In this document: positions 39,734 through 48,788 of the stretch, piece by piece
Numbering within the stretch: the stretch's first letter is position 1
Layout of the letters: every line of letters starts with the position of its first letter
Source of the DNA: Agromyces lapidis
GTDB lineage: Bacteria > Actinomycetota > Actinomycetes > Actinomycetales > Microbacteriaceae
Direction: 5' to 3'
Assembly: GCF_009749405.1 (NCBI RefSeq)
Contig: NZ_WBIQ01000006.1
Span: 310,001 to 374,000 of the forward strand
DNA length: 64,000 nt
Notes under the pieces: generated by a model
The model's input: only the letters and a program-made list of their open reading frames with translations
The model's database searches: none
What the model was told of the DNA's origin: nothing
Translations under genes and position numbers: made by a program

Positions 39734-41890
39734 TCAGGCGAGCCCGCGACGCGCGAGCAGCGCGTCGATCGCGGGCTCCCGTCCGAGCAGTCGGCGGATC
39801 GACTCACGGGGATCGCGCGAGCCGCCCGGTGCCAGGATCTCGGCGCGGAACCGCTCGCCGGGCTCGCGTCGCGCACCGCCGTGCTGCTCGAACCAGGCCA
39901 TGATGTCGGCGCCGGGAACCTCGCTCCAGACGTACGAGTAGTAGCCCGCGTCGTAGCCGCCCGCGAAGACGTGCGCGAAGTAGCCGCTCGAGTAGCGCGG
40001 CGGTATCCGCGGATCGGCGAGACCGGCCTCCGCGAGCGCACGGCCTTCGAATTCGGCGACGGCGTCGACCCCGTCGAGAGCCGCGGCCGCGTCGATGTCG
40101 AGCCGGTGCCACGCCTGGTCGAGCGCCGCGGCCGCGAGGTACTCGGTCGTGGCGAACCCCTCGCCGAAGGTGCGCGAGGAGATCAACCGTTCGACGAACT
40201 CGGCGGGGATGGGCGCGCCGCTCTCGTGGTGGACGGCGTACCGGCCGAGGATCTCGGGGCGGAGCGCCCAGAGCTCGTTCACCTGGCTCGGCAGCTCGAC
40301 GAAGTCGCGGAACACATTGGTGCCTGCGGCGCTCGGGAACTCGACGCGTGCGAGCAGGCCGTGCAGGGCGTGTCCGAACTCGTGGAACAGCGTCTCGGTC
40401 TCGTCGAAGGTGAGCAGCGTCGGGTCGCCGGCGGGGGGCTTCTGCACGTTCAGGTGGTTCACGACGACGGGCAGTTCGCCGGCGAGGTCGGACTGCTCGA
40501 CGAGTGAGCTCATCCAGGCGCCGCCGCGTTTGGAGTCGCGCGCATAGAGGTCGAGCAGGTACAGCCCCACCGGGGAGCCGTCGGCTTCGGAGACCTCGAA
40601 GACGCGCGCGTCGGGATGATGCGCGACGAGGTCGCGTCGTTCGTCGAAGCGAAGCCCGTACAGCAGCGTTGCGGCGTGGAAGACTCCGTCGCGGAGGACC
40701 CGGCCCGCCTCGAGGTAGGGGCGCATCGCGCCGAGGTCGACGGCGTGGCGCTCTGCCCGCTCCCGTTCGGCCAGGTGCAGCCAATCGGATGCCTCGAGCC
40801 GGCCTCGTCCGTCGCGTTCGGCCAGTGCGGCGAGATCCGCCGCTTCGCGGTGCGCATTCGCGATCGCGCGGGGCGCGAGCTCGGCGATGAGTTCGGCGAC
40901 GGCGGCGGGGGAGCCGGCGGTCTCATCGGCGGTGACCGCGGTGGCGTGGTCGGCGAATCCGAGCAGTGCCGCCCGCGCGGCCCGCACGCGAACGAGTTCG
41001 AGCAGGATCTCGCGCGTGTCGTGCGGGCCGCCCGAGGTTCCGCGCCCGCGGGAGGCGGCGAGCAGGCGTTCGCGCACCTCGGGGTCGGTGAGTTCGGCCA
41101 GCGCGGGCTGCTGAGTCGGCAGGACGAGCGGGATCACCCAACCCCGCAGCCCGCGGGCCTCGGCCGCGGCAGCGGCGGTGGCGCGTCGCGCATCGTCGAG
41201 CCCTGCGAGCTCGCGCTCGTCGCCGAGGTGCAGCGCGCGGGAGTTGCCGTCGGCGAGCAGTTGCCGCTGGAACGCGGTCGTGAGCCCGGCGATCCGCTCG
41301 TTGAGCCGGGAGAGCTCGGTGCGGCCGTCAGCAGAGAGGCGGGCGCCAGCGAGCAGCGCGATGCGGTGGCGGCGTCGCAGGAGGTACGCACGCGCGGCGA
41401 GGCGATCTGAGGCGGCGGCGGAACCGGGAGCGCGCGCTGATTCGGACGCGGGTTCGTCAGTGTTGGCGTCGACGTCGGCGTCGACGTCGTCGTCGAGGTC
41501 GAGTTCGCCGGCGTCGAGTGCGGTGACGAGCGCCTCGAGTCGCGCGAAGAGGCGCTGCTCGAGGAGCACCGCATCCCGAAGCGCGGCGAGCTTCGGCGCG
41601 AACTCGGCCTCGAGGGCGTCGATCGCCGCGTCGGCGTCGGCCGCACTGCGGTTCTCGAACACCGGGAGCACGCGGCGCAGCAGTGCGCCGGAGCGTTCGA
41701 GGGCGACCACCGTGTTCGCGAAGCTCGGCGGCTCGGGATTGGAGGCGATCTCGGCGAGCTCGGCCTCCTGCTCGGCGATGCCGAGCGAGAGCGCCTCGCG
41801 GAAGTGCTCGGGGGCGATGAGCTCGAACAGCGGGAGCCGGAACGGCAACGGGCTCGGTTCGAGCAGGGGATTGTTCGTCGAAGCACTCAT
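39734..41890 (-). CDS. M3 family metallopeptidase (peptidyl-dipeptidase/oligopeptidase)
   Basis: The 718-residue zinc peptidase has the M3 motif LFHEFGHALHGL near 496-507, where HEFGH binds zinc. The downstream blocks FVELPSQVNELWAL near 525 and ISSRTFGEGFATTEYLAAAALDQAWH near 567-592 are typical. It resembles cytoplasmic Dcp/oligopeptidase A, which degrade short peptides. An acidic low-complexity insertion (DAGELDLDDDVDADVDANTDE, near 125-145) is encoded by a GTC/GAC-rich repeat. No signal peptide is seen. On the minus strand TAGGGT ends 6 nt before the ATG, so the mRNA is likely leaderless. It diverges from the methyltransferase gene. Confidence 0.93.
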   Translation of the reverse strand: MSASTNNPLLEPSPLPFRLPLFELIAPEHFREALSLGIAEQEAELAEIASNPEPPSFANTVVALERSGALLRRVLPVFENRSAADADAAIDALEAEFAPKLAALRDAVLLEQRLFARLEALVTALDAGELDLDDDVDADVDANTDEPASESARAPGSAAASDRLAARAYLLRRRHRIALLAGARLSADGRTELSRLNERIAGLTTAFQRQLLADGNSRALHLGDERELAGLDDARRATAAAAAEARGLRGWVIPLVLPTQQPALAELTDPEVRERLLAASRGRGTSGGPHDTREILLELVRVRAARAALLGFADHATAVTADETAGSPAAVAELIAELAPRAIANAHREAADLAALAERDGRGRLEASDWLHLAERERAERHAVDLGAMRPYLEAGRVLRDGVFHAATLLYGLRFDERRDLVAHHPDARVFEVSEADGSPVGLYLLDLYARDSKRGGAWMSSLVEQSDLAGELPVVVNHLNVQKPPAGDPTLLTFDETETLFHEFGHALHGLLARVEFPSAAGTNVFRDFVELPSQVNELWALRPEILGRYAVHHESGAPIPAEFVERLISSRTFGEGFATTEYLAAAALDQAWHRLDIDAAAALDGVDAVAEFEGRALAEAGLADPRIPPRYSSGYFAHVFAGGYDAGYYSYVWSEVPGADIMAWFEQHGGARREPGERFRAEILAPGGSRDPRESIRRLLGREPAIDALLARRGLA

Positions 41891-41896
41891 CCGATC

Positions 41897-41902
41897 ACCC
41901 TA
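41897..41902 (-). promoter_or_regulatory. -10 element (TAGGGT) of the M3 peptidase gene
   Basis: On the minus strand TAGGGT ends 6 nt before the ATG at 41890, predicting a leaderless transcript. Confidence 0.6.
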
Positions 41903-41907
41903 TGACG

Positions 41908-41936
41908 GGCGCCGCGCGCTATGAGGCGCCGCGCGC
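41908..41936. repeat. 12-bp direct repeat between divergent leaderless promoters
   Basis: GGCGCCGCGCGC occurs at 41908-41919 and 41925-41936. Both copies lie between the opposing -10 elements of the M3 peptidase and methyltransferase genes. Confidence 0.6.
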
Positions 41937-41937
41937 G

Positions 41938-41943
41938 TAGGCT
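41938..41943 (+). promoter_or_regulatory. -10 element (TAGGCT) of the methyltransferase gene
   Basis: TAGGCT ends 6 nt before the ATG at 41950, predicting a leaderless transcript. Confidence 0.65.
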
Positions 41944-41949
41944 CAGGAC

Positions 41950-42768
41950 ATGGCCAGCCGATCATCCCCCCGCGACGCGTACACGCACGGCCACCATGCG
42001 AGTGTCCTGCGCATCCATGCCTGGCGAACGGTCGAGAACTCCGCCGCGTACCTCGTGCCCCACCTCCGGGCCGGGGCCGACGTCCTCGACGTCGGCAGCG
42101 GCCCGGGCACCATCACGCTCGACCTCGCCCGGCGCGTGCGACCCGGGCGCGTGCGCGGCATCGACGCCTCGGCCGAGGTGGTCGCCCAGGCCACGGGGCT
42201 CGCCGAGAGCGAGGGGGTGCGCAACGTCGAGTTCGCGGTGGGCGACGCCTACGCCCTCGACGAACCCGACGACCGCTACGACGTCGTGCACGCGCACCAG
42301 GTGCTGCAGCATCTGGCGCGGCCGGTCGATGCGCTCCGCGAGTTCCGGCGGGTGCTGAAGCCGGGCGGCGTCCTCGCCGTACGCGACGTCGACTACGGCG
42401 GCGTGATCTGGAGTCCGGACTCGGCGGGCCTCACCCGGTGGCTCGAGCTCTACCACGACGTGCACGAGTGGAACGGCGGCGACCCGCACGCCGGACGCCA
42501 CCTCAAGCGCTGGGTGCACGAGGCCGGCTTCGGCGAGATCACCGCGAGCGGCACGACCTGGGTGTTCGCCTCGGCGCTCGAGCGCGAGTGGTGGGGCGGC
42601 TCATGGGCCGAACGGGCCACCGAGTCGCAGTTCGCGGCGCACGCGATCGAATCGGGTCATTCGAACCCCGACGAGCTGCGCGCGATCGCGCAGGCATGGC
42701 GCGACTGGGCCGCCGACGATGACGGATGGCTGTTGATGCCGCACGGCGAGATCATCGCCCGAGCATGA
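41950..42768 (+). CDS. class I SAM-dependent methyltransferase
   Basis: The 272-residue cytoplasmic protein has the Rossmann methyltransferase motifs: motif I ADVLDVGSGPGTITLDLARR near 40-59, the acidic residue after strand 2 in VRGIDASAEVVAQA near 67, and DVVHAHQVLQHLARPVDALREFRRVLKPGGVLAVRD near 111-146. It resembles the UbiE/Coq5 small-molecule group, but the substrate is unknown. Start ATG 41950 fits the leaderless promoter. It is monocistronic and converges with the 74-residue gene, with a hairpin between. Confidence 0.9.
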   Translation: MASRSSPRDAYTHGHHASVLRIHAWRTVENSAAYLVPHLRAGADVLDVGSGPGTITLDLARRVRPGRVRGIDASAEVVAQATGLAESEGVRNVEFAVGDAYALDEPDDRYDVVHAHQVLQHLARPVDALREFRRVLKPGGVLAVRDVDYGGVIWSPDSAGLTRWLELYHDVHEWNGGDPHAGRHLKRWVHEAGFGEITASGTTWVFASALEREWWGGSWAERATESQFAAHAIESGHSNPDELRAIAQAWRDWAADDDGWLLMPHGEIIARA

Positions 42769-42774
42769 CCACCG

Positions 42775-42803
42775 CGTCCGGTCGGCGGTCGTCCGACCGG
42801 ACG
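42775..42803. terminator. terminator between convergent methyltransferase and 74-residue genes
   Basis: An 11-bp perfect stem (CGTCCGGTCGG against CCGACCGGACG) with a 7-nt loop starts 6 nt after the methyltransferase stop. Confidence 0.65.
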
Positions 42804-42809
42804 TGCTCG

Positions 42810-43034
42810 TCACCAGTCCTCGTCGTCGTCCCGGACGTCGACGATGACCTCGCGCACCACAGTGCCGTCGTCGAGCTCGGCGATCGGTCGCCCCTCGAGC
42901 CAGGTCAGGGTCCAGTGGCGGCCGCTGCCGTCGCCCTCGAACGCGGCCTCGGCCGCCGCGATACGCGGGCGCAGCTCGTTCGGCACCGACACCGGCGGCT
43001 CGGTGCCGAACCCCCAGCGGGTGCCGAGGCGCAT
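42810..43034 (-). CDS. hypothetical protein, 74 residues, end of the valS operon
   Basis: The small soluble protein (MRLGTRWGFGTEPPVSVPNE at the start) has no recognisable domain, signal peptide or membrane helix. It contains HWTLTWLEGRPIAELDDGTVVREVIVD, suggesting a small beta-rich fold, and ends in an acidic DDDEDW tail. Its ATG overlaps the stop of the upstream GNAT gene by one base (TGATG), which argues for coupled translation and a real gene. Codon use resembles its neighbours. Function is unknown. Confidence 0.65.
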   Translation of the reverse strand: MRLGTRWGFGTEPPVSVPNELRPRIAAAEAAFEGDGSGRHWTLTWLEGRPIAELDDGTVVREVIVDVRDDDEDW

Positions 43035-43480
43035 CAGGCGTCCATCTCGTAGGTGACCCAGCTCGTGCGGGTCGCGAGCGTGTCGTAGAGCCTCTGGGCG
43101 GGCTCGTTGTCGGCCGCCGTGATCCAGCTGACCCCGCCGTGGCCGAGCTCGGCTGCACGCGCGTGCACGAACTCGATGAGCGCGCGGCCCGTGCCGGTGC
43201 CGCGCTGCGACTCGGCGACGTAGAGGTCGTCGAGGAAGAGCCCGTTCGTCGCCGTCAGGGTCGACGGCACCTGGCGGAAGTGAGCGAGGCCGACGGGCGT
43301 GCCCTCCTCGTCGACGGCGAGCGCCGCCTGCAGCGGGTTGTGCTCGTCGCGAAGCCAGTTCCAGACGATGAGCGCCTTGGCGTCATCGAGCTCGGTCTCG
43401 TAGAACGTGCAGTACGACTCGAACAGCGGCAACCAGCCGAAGAAGTCGTCGTCACCGGCGAGCCGGATCTCGTTGGTCAT
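43034..43480 (-). CDS. GNAT family N-acetyltransferase
   Basis: The 148-residue protein is a single GNAT domain. The acetyl-CoA-binding segment YVAESQRGTGTGRALIEFVHARAAE is near 90-114, with LDDLYV before it and SWITAADNEPAQRLYDTLATRTSWVTYEM at the C-terminus. The acceptor substrate is unknown. The ATG at 43480 (MTNEIRLAGDDDFFGW) is 8 nt after the valS stop and is followed by the 74-residue gene, so the three genes are likely one transcript. GGGGGAA precedes the start. Confidence 0.88.
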   Translation of the reverse strand: MTNEIRLAGDDDFFGWLPLFESYCTFYETELDDAKALIVWNWLRDEHNPLQAALAVDEEGTPVGLAHFRQVPSTLTATNGLFLDDLYVAESQRGTGTGRALIEFVHARAAELGHGGVSWITAADNEPAQRLYDTLATRTSWVTYEMDA

Positions 43481-43488
43481 GGTTCCCC

Positions 43489-46071
43489 CTATTCGGACGC
43501 CGCCTCGAAGACGACGTCGCTGACTGCGAACTCCTCCGCCGCGGCGAACACGAGTTCGGTGATGCGCCCCACCGCGCGCAGGTCGGATGCCACGGACTCG
43601 AGCAGGGCGATCGTCGCCGCGGGGGCGCTGATCGTCGCCTGCACGACCGGGGTCTTCTGCGAGGCCTTCGCATCGGTCTTCGCCCGACGGATGCCGGTGA
43701 GTGCGAGGCTCGCGAGCTCGAGCAGTTCGCCGGCGGCATCGCCGCGCGCGGCGAGCTCGTCGGTCGTGGGCCACGCGGCGCGGTGCACCGAGCCCTCGTG
43801 CGACCAGCGCCAGGCCTCTTCGGTCGCGAACGGGATGACCGGGGCGAAGAGCCGCAGCATCACGCCGAGCGCCGTCTTCAGCGCGGCGACGGCCGAGGCC
43901 TGCTCGGGGCTGGCCTCGCCGTAGGCGCGCTCCTTCACGAGCTCGAGGTAGTCGTCGCAGAACGTCCAGAAGAAGGTCTCGGAGAGCTCGAGCGCGCGGG
44001 CGTGGTCGTAGCCCTCGAGCGCACGGGTGGCCCGGTCGACGACCGTGGCGAGTTCGGCCAGCATGCTGCGGTCGACCGGCATCGTGACGGGGGCGTCGGC
44101 CGAGCCGTCGAAGCCGAGGATGAACTTCGCGGCGTTGAGGACCTTGATCGCGAGACGACGGCCGATCTTCACCTGCGTCGGGTTCTGCGGGTCGAAGGCC
44201 GCGTCGGTGCCGAGGCGGGACGAGGCGGCCCAGTAGCGCACGGCGTCGGAGCCGTGCTGCTCGAGCAGGCCCGACGGCGTCACGACGTTGCCCTTCGACT
44301 TCGACATCTTCTTGCGGTCGGGGTCGACGATGAAGCCCGAGATCGAGGCGTTCGACCACGGCGCGACGCCGTGCTCGAGCTCGGCGCGCAGCGTCGTCGA
44401 GAACAGCCAGGTGCGGATGATGTCCTGACCCTGGGGACGCAGCGAGTAGGGGAACACGAGGTTCCAGAGCTCGGGGTCGCGCTCCCAGCCGCCGGCGAGC
44501 TGCGGGGTCAGCGACGAGGTGGCCCAGGTGTCCATGACGTCGTGCTCGCCGATGAAGCCGCCGGCCTCGCCGCGCTGCGACTCGTCGAAGCCGGGCGCGG
44601 GCGCCGACGACGGGTCGACGGGCAGCAGGTCTTGCGTGGCCACGATGGGCTGGTCGAAGATCGGGTCGCCCTGCGCGTCGAGCGGGTACCAGACGGGGAT
44701 GGGCACGCCGAAGAACCGCTGGCGCGAGACCAGCCAGTCGCCGGAGAGGCCGCCGACCCAGTTCTCGTAGCGCACCCGCATGAAGTCGGGGTGCCAGTCC
44801 ATCTCGCGACCGTGGGCGAGCAGGCGCTCGCGCAGCGACTCGTCGCGGGCCCCGTTCGTGATGTACCACTGGCGGGTCGAGACGATCTCGAGGGGCTTGT
44901 CGCCCTTCTCGAAGAACTTCACGGGGTGCGTGATCGACTTCGGGTCGGCGAGCAGCTCGCCGGAGTCGCGGAGCAGCGCCACCACGGCCTGCTTGGCCGA
45001 GAAGGTCGTCTTGCCGGCGAGCTCGGCGTAGGCCGCGCGGCCCGCCTCCGAGGAGATGGCCTCGGGCGCCTCGGCGATGACGCGGCCGTCGAAGCCGATG
45101 ATGGCGCGGTTCGGCAGGTCGAGTTCGCGCCACCAGACGACGTCGGTCACGTCGCCGAAGGTGCAGATCATCGCGATGCCGGTGCCCTTGTCCTTCTGGG
45201 CGAGGTGGTGCGCGAGCACGGGCACCTCGACGCCGAAGACGGGCGTCGTCACCGTCGTGCCGAAGAGCGGCTGATAGCGCTCGTCGTCGGGATGGGCGAC
45301 GAGGGCGACGCACGCGGGCAGCAGCTCGGGGCGGCTCGTCTCGATCTCGACGGTGCCGCCGTCGGCCTTGTGGAACGCGACGCGGTGGTAGTGGCCCGGC
45401 TGATCGCGGTCTTCGAGTTCGGCCTGGGCGACCGCGGTGCGGAACGTCACGTCCCACAGGGTCGGTGCGAGGGCCTGGTAGGCCTCACCGCGCTCGACGT
45501 TGCGGATGAACGCGAGCTGCGAGGTGAAGAGCGCCTCGTCGGCGATGGTGCGGTAGCTCTGGGTCCAGTCGACCGAGAGGCCGAGCATGCGCCAGAGCGC
45601 CTCGAACTGCTGCTCGTCTTCGACCGTCAGGCGCTCGCAGAGCTCGATGAAGTTGCGGCGCGAGATCGGCACCTGGTCGGCGGCCTTCGTCGACTTGCCG
45701 TCGCCGCCCTCGAACGGCGGCACGAAGCCCTCGATGTACGGGAGCGTCGGGTCGCAGCGCACGCCGTAGTAGTTCTGCACCCGGCGCTCGGTGGGCAGGC
45801 CGTTGTCGTCCCAGCCCATCGGGTAGAAGACGTGCTTGCCGCGCATGCGCTGGAAGCGGGCGACGACGTCGGTGTGCGTGTACGAGAACACGTGGCCGAT
45901 GTGGAGCGAGCCCGAGGCCGTCGGCGGCGGGGTGTCGATCGAGTAGAGGCACTCGCGCGTGGCCGACTCGCGGTCGAACCGGTACGTGCCCTCCCGCTCC
46001 CACGCGCCTCCCCAGACCGATTCGAGGCCTTCGAGAGCGGGCTTGTCGGGGATGCGCGCGGTGTCGGTCAT
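43489..46071 (-). CDS. valS: valyl-tRNA synthetase
   Basis: The 860-residue class Ia synthetase charges tRNA-Val. The HIGH motif is SGSLHIGHVFSYTHTDVVARF near 52-72, preceded by DTPPPTA, and KMSKS is RKKMSKSKGNVVTPSGLLEQ near 576-595. The CP1 editing domain lies between, and VDWTQSYRTI and FYPMGWDDNGLPTERRVQNYYG are family blocks. The YPMGWDDNGLPTERR form with a short C-terminus marks the subtype found in many actinobacteria and archaea. The ATG at 46071 gives MTDTARIPDKPALEGLE. A TAGGCT -10 on the minus strand at 46134-46139 lies about 60 nt upstream. Confidence 0.96.
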   Translation of the reverse strand: MTDTARIPDKPALEGLESVWGGAWEREGTYRFDRESATRECLYSIDTPPPTASGSLHIGHVFSYTHTDVVARFQRMRGKHVFYPMGWDDNGLPTERRVQNYYGVRCDPTLPYIEGFVPPFEGGDGKSTKAADQVPISRRNFIELCERLTVEDEQQFEALWRMLGLSVDWTQSYRTIADEALFTSQLAFIRNVERGEAYQALAPTLWDVTFRTAVAQAELEDRDQPGHYHRVAFHKADGGTVEIETSRPELLPACVALVAHPDDERYQPLFGTTVTTPVFGVEVPVLAHHLAQKDKGTGIAMICTFGDVTDVVWWRELDLPNRAIIGFDGRVIAEAPEAISSEAGRAAYAELAGKTTFSAKQAVVALLRDSGELLADPKSITHPVKFFEKGDKPLEIVSTRQWYITNGARDESLRERLLAHGREMDWHPDFMRVRYENWVGGLSGDWLVSRQRFFGVPIPVWYPLDAQGDPIFDQPIVATQDLLPVDPSSAPAPGFDESQRGEAGGFIGEHDVMDTWATSSLTPQLAGGWERDPELWNLVFPYSLRPQGQDIIRTWLFSTTLRAELEHGVAPWSNASISGFIVDPDRKKMSKSKGNVVTPSGLLEQHGSDAVRYWAASSRLGTDAAFDPQNPTQVKIGRRLAIKVLNAAKFILGFDGSADAPVTMPVDRSMLAELATVVDRATRALEGYDHARALELSETFFWTFCDDYLELVKERAYGEASPEQASAVAALKTALGVMLRLFAPVIPFATEEAWRWSHEGSVHRAAWPTTDELAARGDAAGELLELASLALTGIRRAKTDAKASQKTPVVQATISAPAATIALLESVASDLRAVGRITELVFAAAEEFAVSDVVFEAASE

Positions 46072-46133
46072 GATGCTCCGGTTCGATATCTGCGGCACCG
46101 AGTCCGTGATGAGGTGCCTGAATGTGACGCTCA

Positions 46134-46139
46134 AGCCTA
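46134..46139 (-). promoter_or_regulatory. candidate -10 element (TAGGCT) of valS
   Basis: TAGGCT on the minus strand leaves a leader of about 55 nt before valS. I see no T-box motif here, in contrast to ileS. Confidence 0.5.
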
Positions 46140-46230
46140 GCGGAGCGCGGCAGGGAATGGCCCCCGCGCCCGGGTGCACGGCGCGGCGACGGCTCGCGTC
46201 GCCACGGCACAGTCGGCGTGACGGGACGCG

Positions 46231-47919
46231 TCAGTGCACGAGTCGGGGAGCGTCGGCGACCAGTCGCGCCGTGTACGGATGCCCGGGCGCGGCGAACACC
46301 CGTTCGGCCGGTCCGGACTCGACGATCCGGCCCGCCTGCATGACTGCGACCCGGTCGGCCATGTGCCGAACGACGCCGAGGTCGTGCGAGATGAACAGCA
46401 TGGCGAGCCCGCGCTCGCGCTGCAGCTCGTCGAGGAGGTCGAGGATCTGCGCCTGGATCGTGACGTCGAGCGCCGACACCGGTTCGTCGCAGACGAGGAG
46501 CTCGGGCGCTGCGGCGAGAGCGCGTGCGATCGCCACCCGCTGCCGCTGCCCGCCCGAGAGGGTGAGCGGCTCACGACCGGCGACCGCCCCGGCGAGTCCG
46601 ACCCGGTCGAGCAGCTCGGCGACCCGGCGCGCGGTGGCGGCGCGGCTCGGATGCCCCGTTCCGGCGCCTTTCCCCGGGGCACCGCCGGCCGCATCGGCCA
46701 GGATCCGCCCGACGCTCCAGAGTGGATCGAACGAACTCAGCGCGTCCTGGTAGATCGCGCCGATCCGCGGACGGCGCGGTCGTCGGGCGTGCTCGTCGAG
46801 CGCCGACCAGGGTTCGCCGTCGAGGGTGACGGCGCCTCGATCGGGCGCGGTCAGTGCGAGCGCGAGGCGGGCGAGCGTCGTCTTGCCCGACCCCGACTCG
46901 CCGACGAGACCGACGGTCTCGCCGCGGTGCACGTCGAGCGAGACGTCGTCGACCGCGGTGAAGCGACCGCCGCCGCGGACGGGAAAGGTCTTGACGACGC
47001 CGTCGAGCGCGAGGAGCGGGGTGGAACCCGGCGACCCCTCTCGCGATGCGGCTCGGTCGGCGGCGGTCGGCGTCTGCGCGGCGGTGGCGTTCGCGTCGGA
47101 GTCCGCCGGCCGGCTCAGCGGGGCGCCGCGCGGCACCTCGGCGGGCACCGCGGCGATGAGGGCCCGCGTGTACGGCTCGCGGGGCGCGCGGAGCACCTCG
47201 TCGACCGTGCCCTGCTCGATCACCCGCCCCTCGCGCATCACGAGCACGCGATCGGCGAGACGCGCGACGACGGCGAGGTCGTGGCTGATGAGCAGCACCG
47301 CGGTGCCGCGACCGCGCACCTCGGCGAGGAGTTCGAGCACGCGCGCCTGCACGGTCGCGTCGAGTGCGGTGGTCGGCTCGTCGGCGATGAGGAGGGGCGG
47401 GTCGAGCGCGAGCGCCGAGGCGATGAGCGCGCGCTGCCGGAGGCCTCCCGAGAGCTCGCCCGAGCGGCGGCGCACGGCGGTCGCCGGGTCGGGCATGCCG
47501 ACATCGGCGAGGACCTCGAGGGTGCGCGCGCGGCGCTCGGCACGCGGCATCCGATCGTGGATGCGCAGCGCGTCGCCGATCTCGCGGCCGATGGGGCGCA
47601 GCGGATCGAGCGCGACGAGCGCGTCCTGCAGCACGAGTCCGGCCTGCCCGCCGCGCACGCCGCGCCACTCGCGTTCGGTCGCTCCGCGGAGATCGCGACC
47701 GGCGAGCCGGAGCGTCTGGGCCTCCACACGGGCACCCTCTCCCGCCATGCCGAGCAGGCTGCGGGCGGTGACCGACTTGCCCGAACCCGACTCGCCGACG
47801 ATCGCCACGCACTCGCCCGGTGCGATCGCGAGCGAGACCCCGCGCACGACCTCCTCGCGGCCGAATGCGACCCGGAGCTGCTCGAGCTCGAGCACCGGAT
47901 CTGCGTCGTTCGCCGTCAT
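46231..47919 (-). CDS. ABC transporter ATP-binding protein, two fused ATPase domains (peptide type)
   Basis: The 562-residue protein joins two ABC ATPases, equivalent to DppD and DppF. Domain 1 has Walker A GESGSGKSVTARSLLG near 38 and signature GELSGGLRQRALIASAL near 150. Domain 2 has Walker A GESGSGKTTLARLAL near 335 and signature LSGGQRQRVAIARALA near 445, with oligopeptide-type C-termini in each half (PREPYTRALIAAVP and PGHPYTARLVADAP). It energises import by the two adjacent permeases. The ATG overlaps the permease stop by 4 nt. A Thr/Ala/Ser-rich linker (near 285-320) joins the halves. Confidence 0.93.
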   Translation of the reverse strand: MTANDADPVLELEQLRVAFGREEVVRGVSLAIAPGECVAIVGESGSGKSVTARSLLGMAGEGARVEAQTLRLAGRDLRGATEREWRGVRGGQAGLVLQDALVALDPLRPIGREIGDALRIHDRMPRAERRARTLEVLADVGMPDPATAVRRRSGELSGGLRQRALIASALALDPPLLIADEPTTALDATVQARVLELLAEVRGRGTAVLLISHDLAVVARLADRVLVMREGRVIEQGTVDEVLRAPREPYTRALIAAVPAEVPRGAPLSRPADSDANATAAQTPTAADRAASREGSPGSTPLLALDGVVKTFPVRGGGRFTAVDDVSLDVHRGETVGLVGESGSGKTTLARLALALTAPDRGAVTLDGEPWSALDEHARRPRRPRIGAIYQDALSSFDPLWSVGRILADAAGGAPGKGAGTGHPSRAATARRVAELLDRVGLAGAVAGREPLTLSGGQRQRVAIARALAAAPELLVCDEPVSALDVTIQAQILDLLDELQRERGLAMLFISHDLGVVRHMADRVAVMQAGRIVESGPAERVFAAPGHPYTARLVADAPRLVH

Positions 47920-48788
47920 CGGGCACCCCGTTCGCGTCGGGCGAGGGCGCGGCCGAGCACCGTCGTCGCGATGGTCGTGCCGACGATCGCGAGGCCGGGG
48001 AACACCGTCATCCACCATGCCGTCTGGAGATAGGTGCGACCGGCCGAGAGCATCGCGCCCCACTCGGCGGCGGGCGGCTGCGCGCCGAGCCCGAGGTAGC
48101 TGAGCGCCGCAGCCCAGACGATCGCCTGCCCGATGCCGAGCGTGGCGAGCACGACCAACGGCAGCAGCGCGTTCGGCAGCAGGTGGGCGGTGAGGATGCG
48201 ACGTGGCGGGCGCCCGAGCACGCGCGCCGCCTCGACGTACTGCGAGGAGCGGATCGAGACGAGCTGCCCGCGGATGATGCGCGCATAGCCCGGCGCCGTC
48301 GAGAGGCCGACGGCGATCGTCGCGGTGACCGGGCCCGGGCCCGCCACCACGATCACGAGCAGGGCGAGCAGGAGGCCGGGGAAGGCGAACAGCACCTCGA
48401 CGAGCCGGCCGACGCCGAAGTCGACGACGCGGCCGCCGAAGCTCGCGAGCACCCCGAGCAGGAGCCCGAGGGCGAGACCGATGGCGGTCGCGGTCACCCC
48501 GATGAGGAGCGAGGTGCCGGTGCCGGCGACGACGCGGCTGTAGACGTCGCGGCCGGATTCGTCGGTGCCGAACCAGTGCGCGGCCGAAGGCGGCTGGAAC
48601 GCTTCGGTCGCCGAGATCGCGTTCGGGTCCTGCGTGGCGACGAGGGCCGGGAACGCCGCGGCCGTCAGCAGGAGGATGACGAATGCGCCGGCGACGACCG
48701 TGCCGACCCGCGGCCCGCGCCGCGACGACTCCCGGTCGTGGGCCGCCTCGGCGTCGACCGTCGTCTGACGGAGTTCGAGTTCGCTCAT
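47916..48788 (-). CDS. ABC transporter permease, DppC-like
   Basis: The 290-residue permease has about six membrane helices and the binding-protein-dependent transport signature EAARVLGRPPRRILTAHLLPN near 185-205. The N-terminal VTQDP-type region and FGTDESGRDVYSRVVAGTGTSLLIG near 70-95 are typical of the DppC/OppC group. The ATG at 48788 overlaps the upstream permease stop by 4 nt, and its stop overlaps the ATPase gene by 4 nt. It forms the channel with the DppB-like partner. Confidence 0.93.
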   Translation of the reverse strand: MSELELRQTTVDAEAAHDRESSRRGPRVGTVVAGAFVILLLTAAAFPALVATQDPNAISATEAFQPPSAAHWFGTDESGRDVYSRVVAGTGTSLLIGVTATAIGLALGLLLGVLASFGGRVVDFGVGRLVEVLFAFPGLLLALLVIVVAGPGPVTATIAVGLSTAPGYARIIRGQLVSIRSSQYVEAARVLGRPPRRILTAHLLPNALLPLVVLATLGIGQAIVWAAALSYLGLGAQPPAAEWGAMLSAGRTYLQTAWWMTVFPGLAIVGTTIATTVLGRALARRERGAR

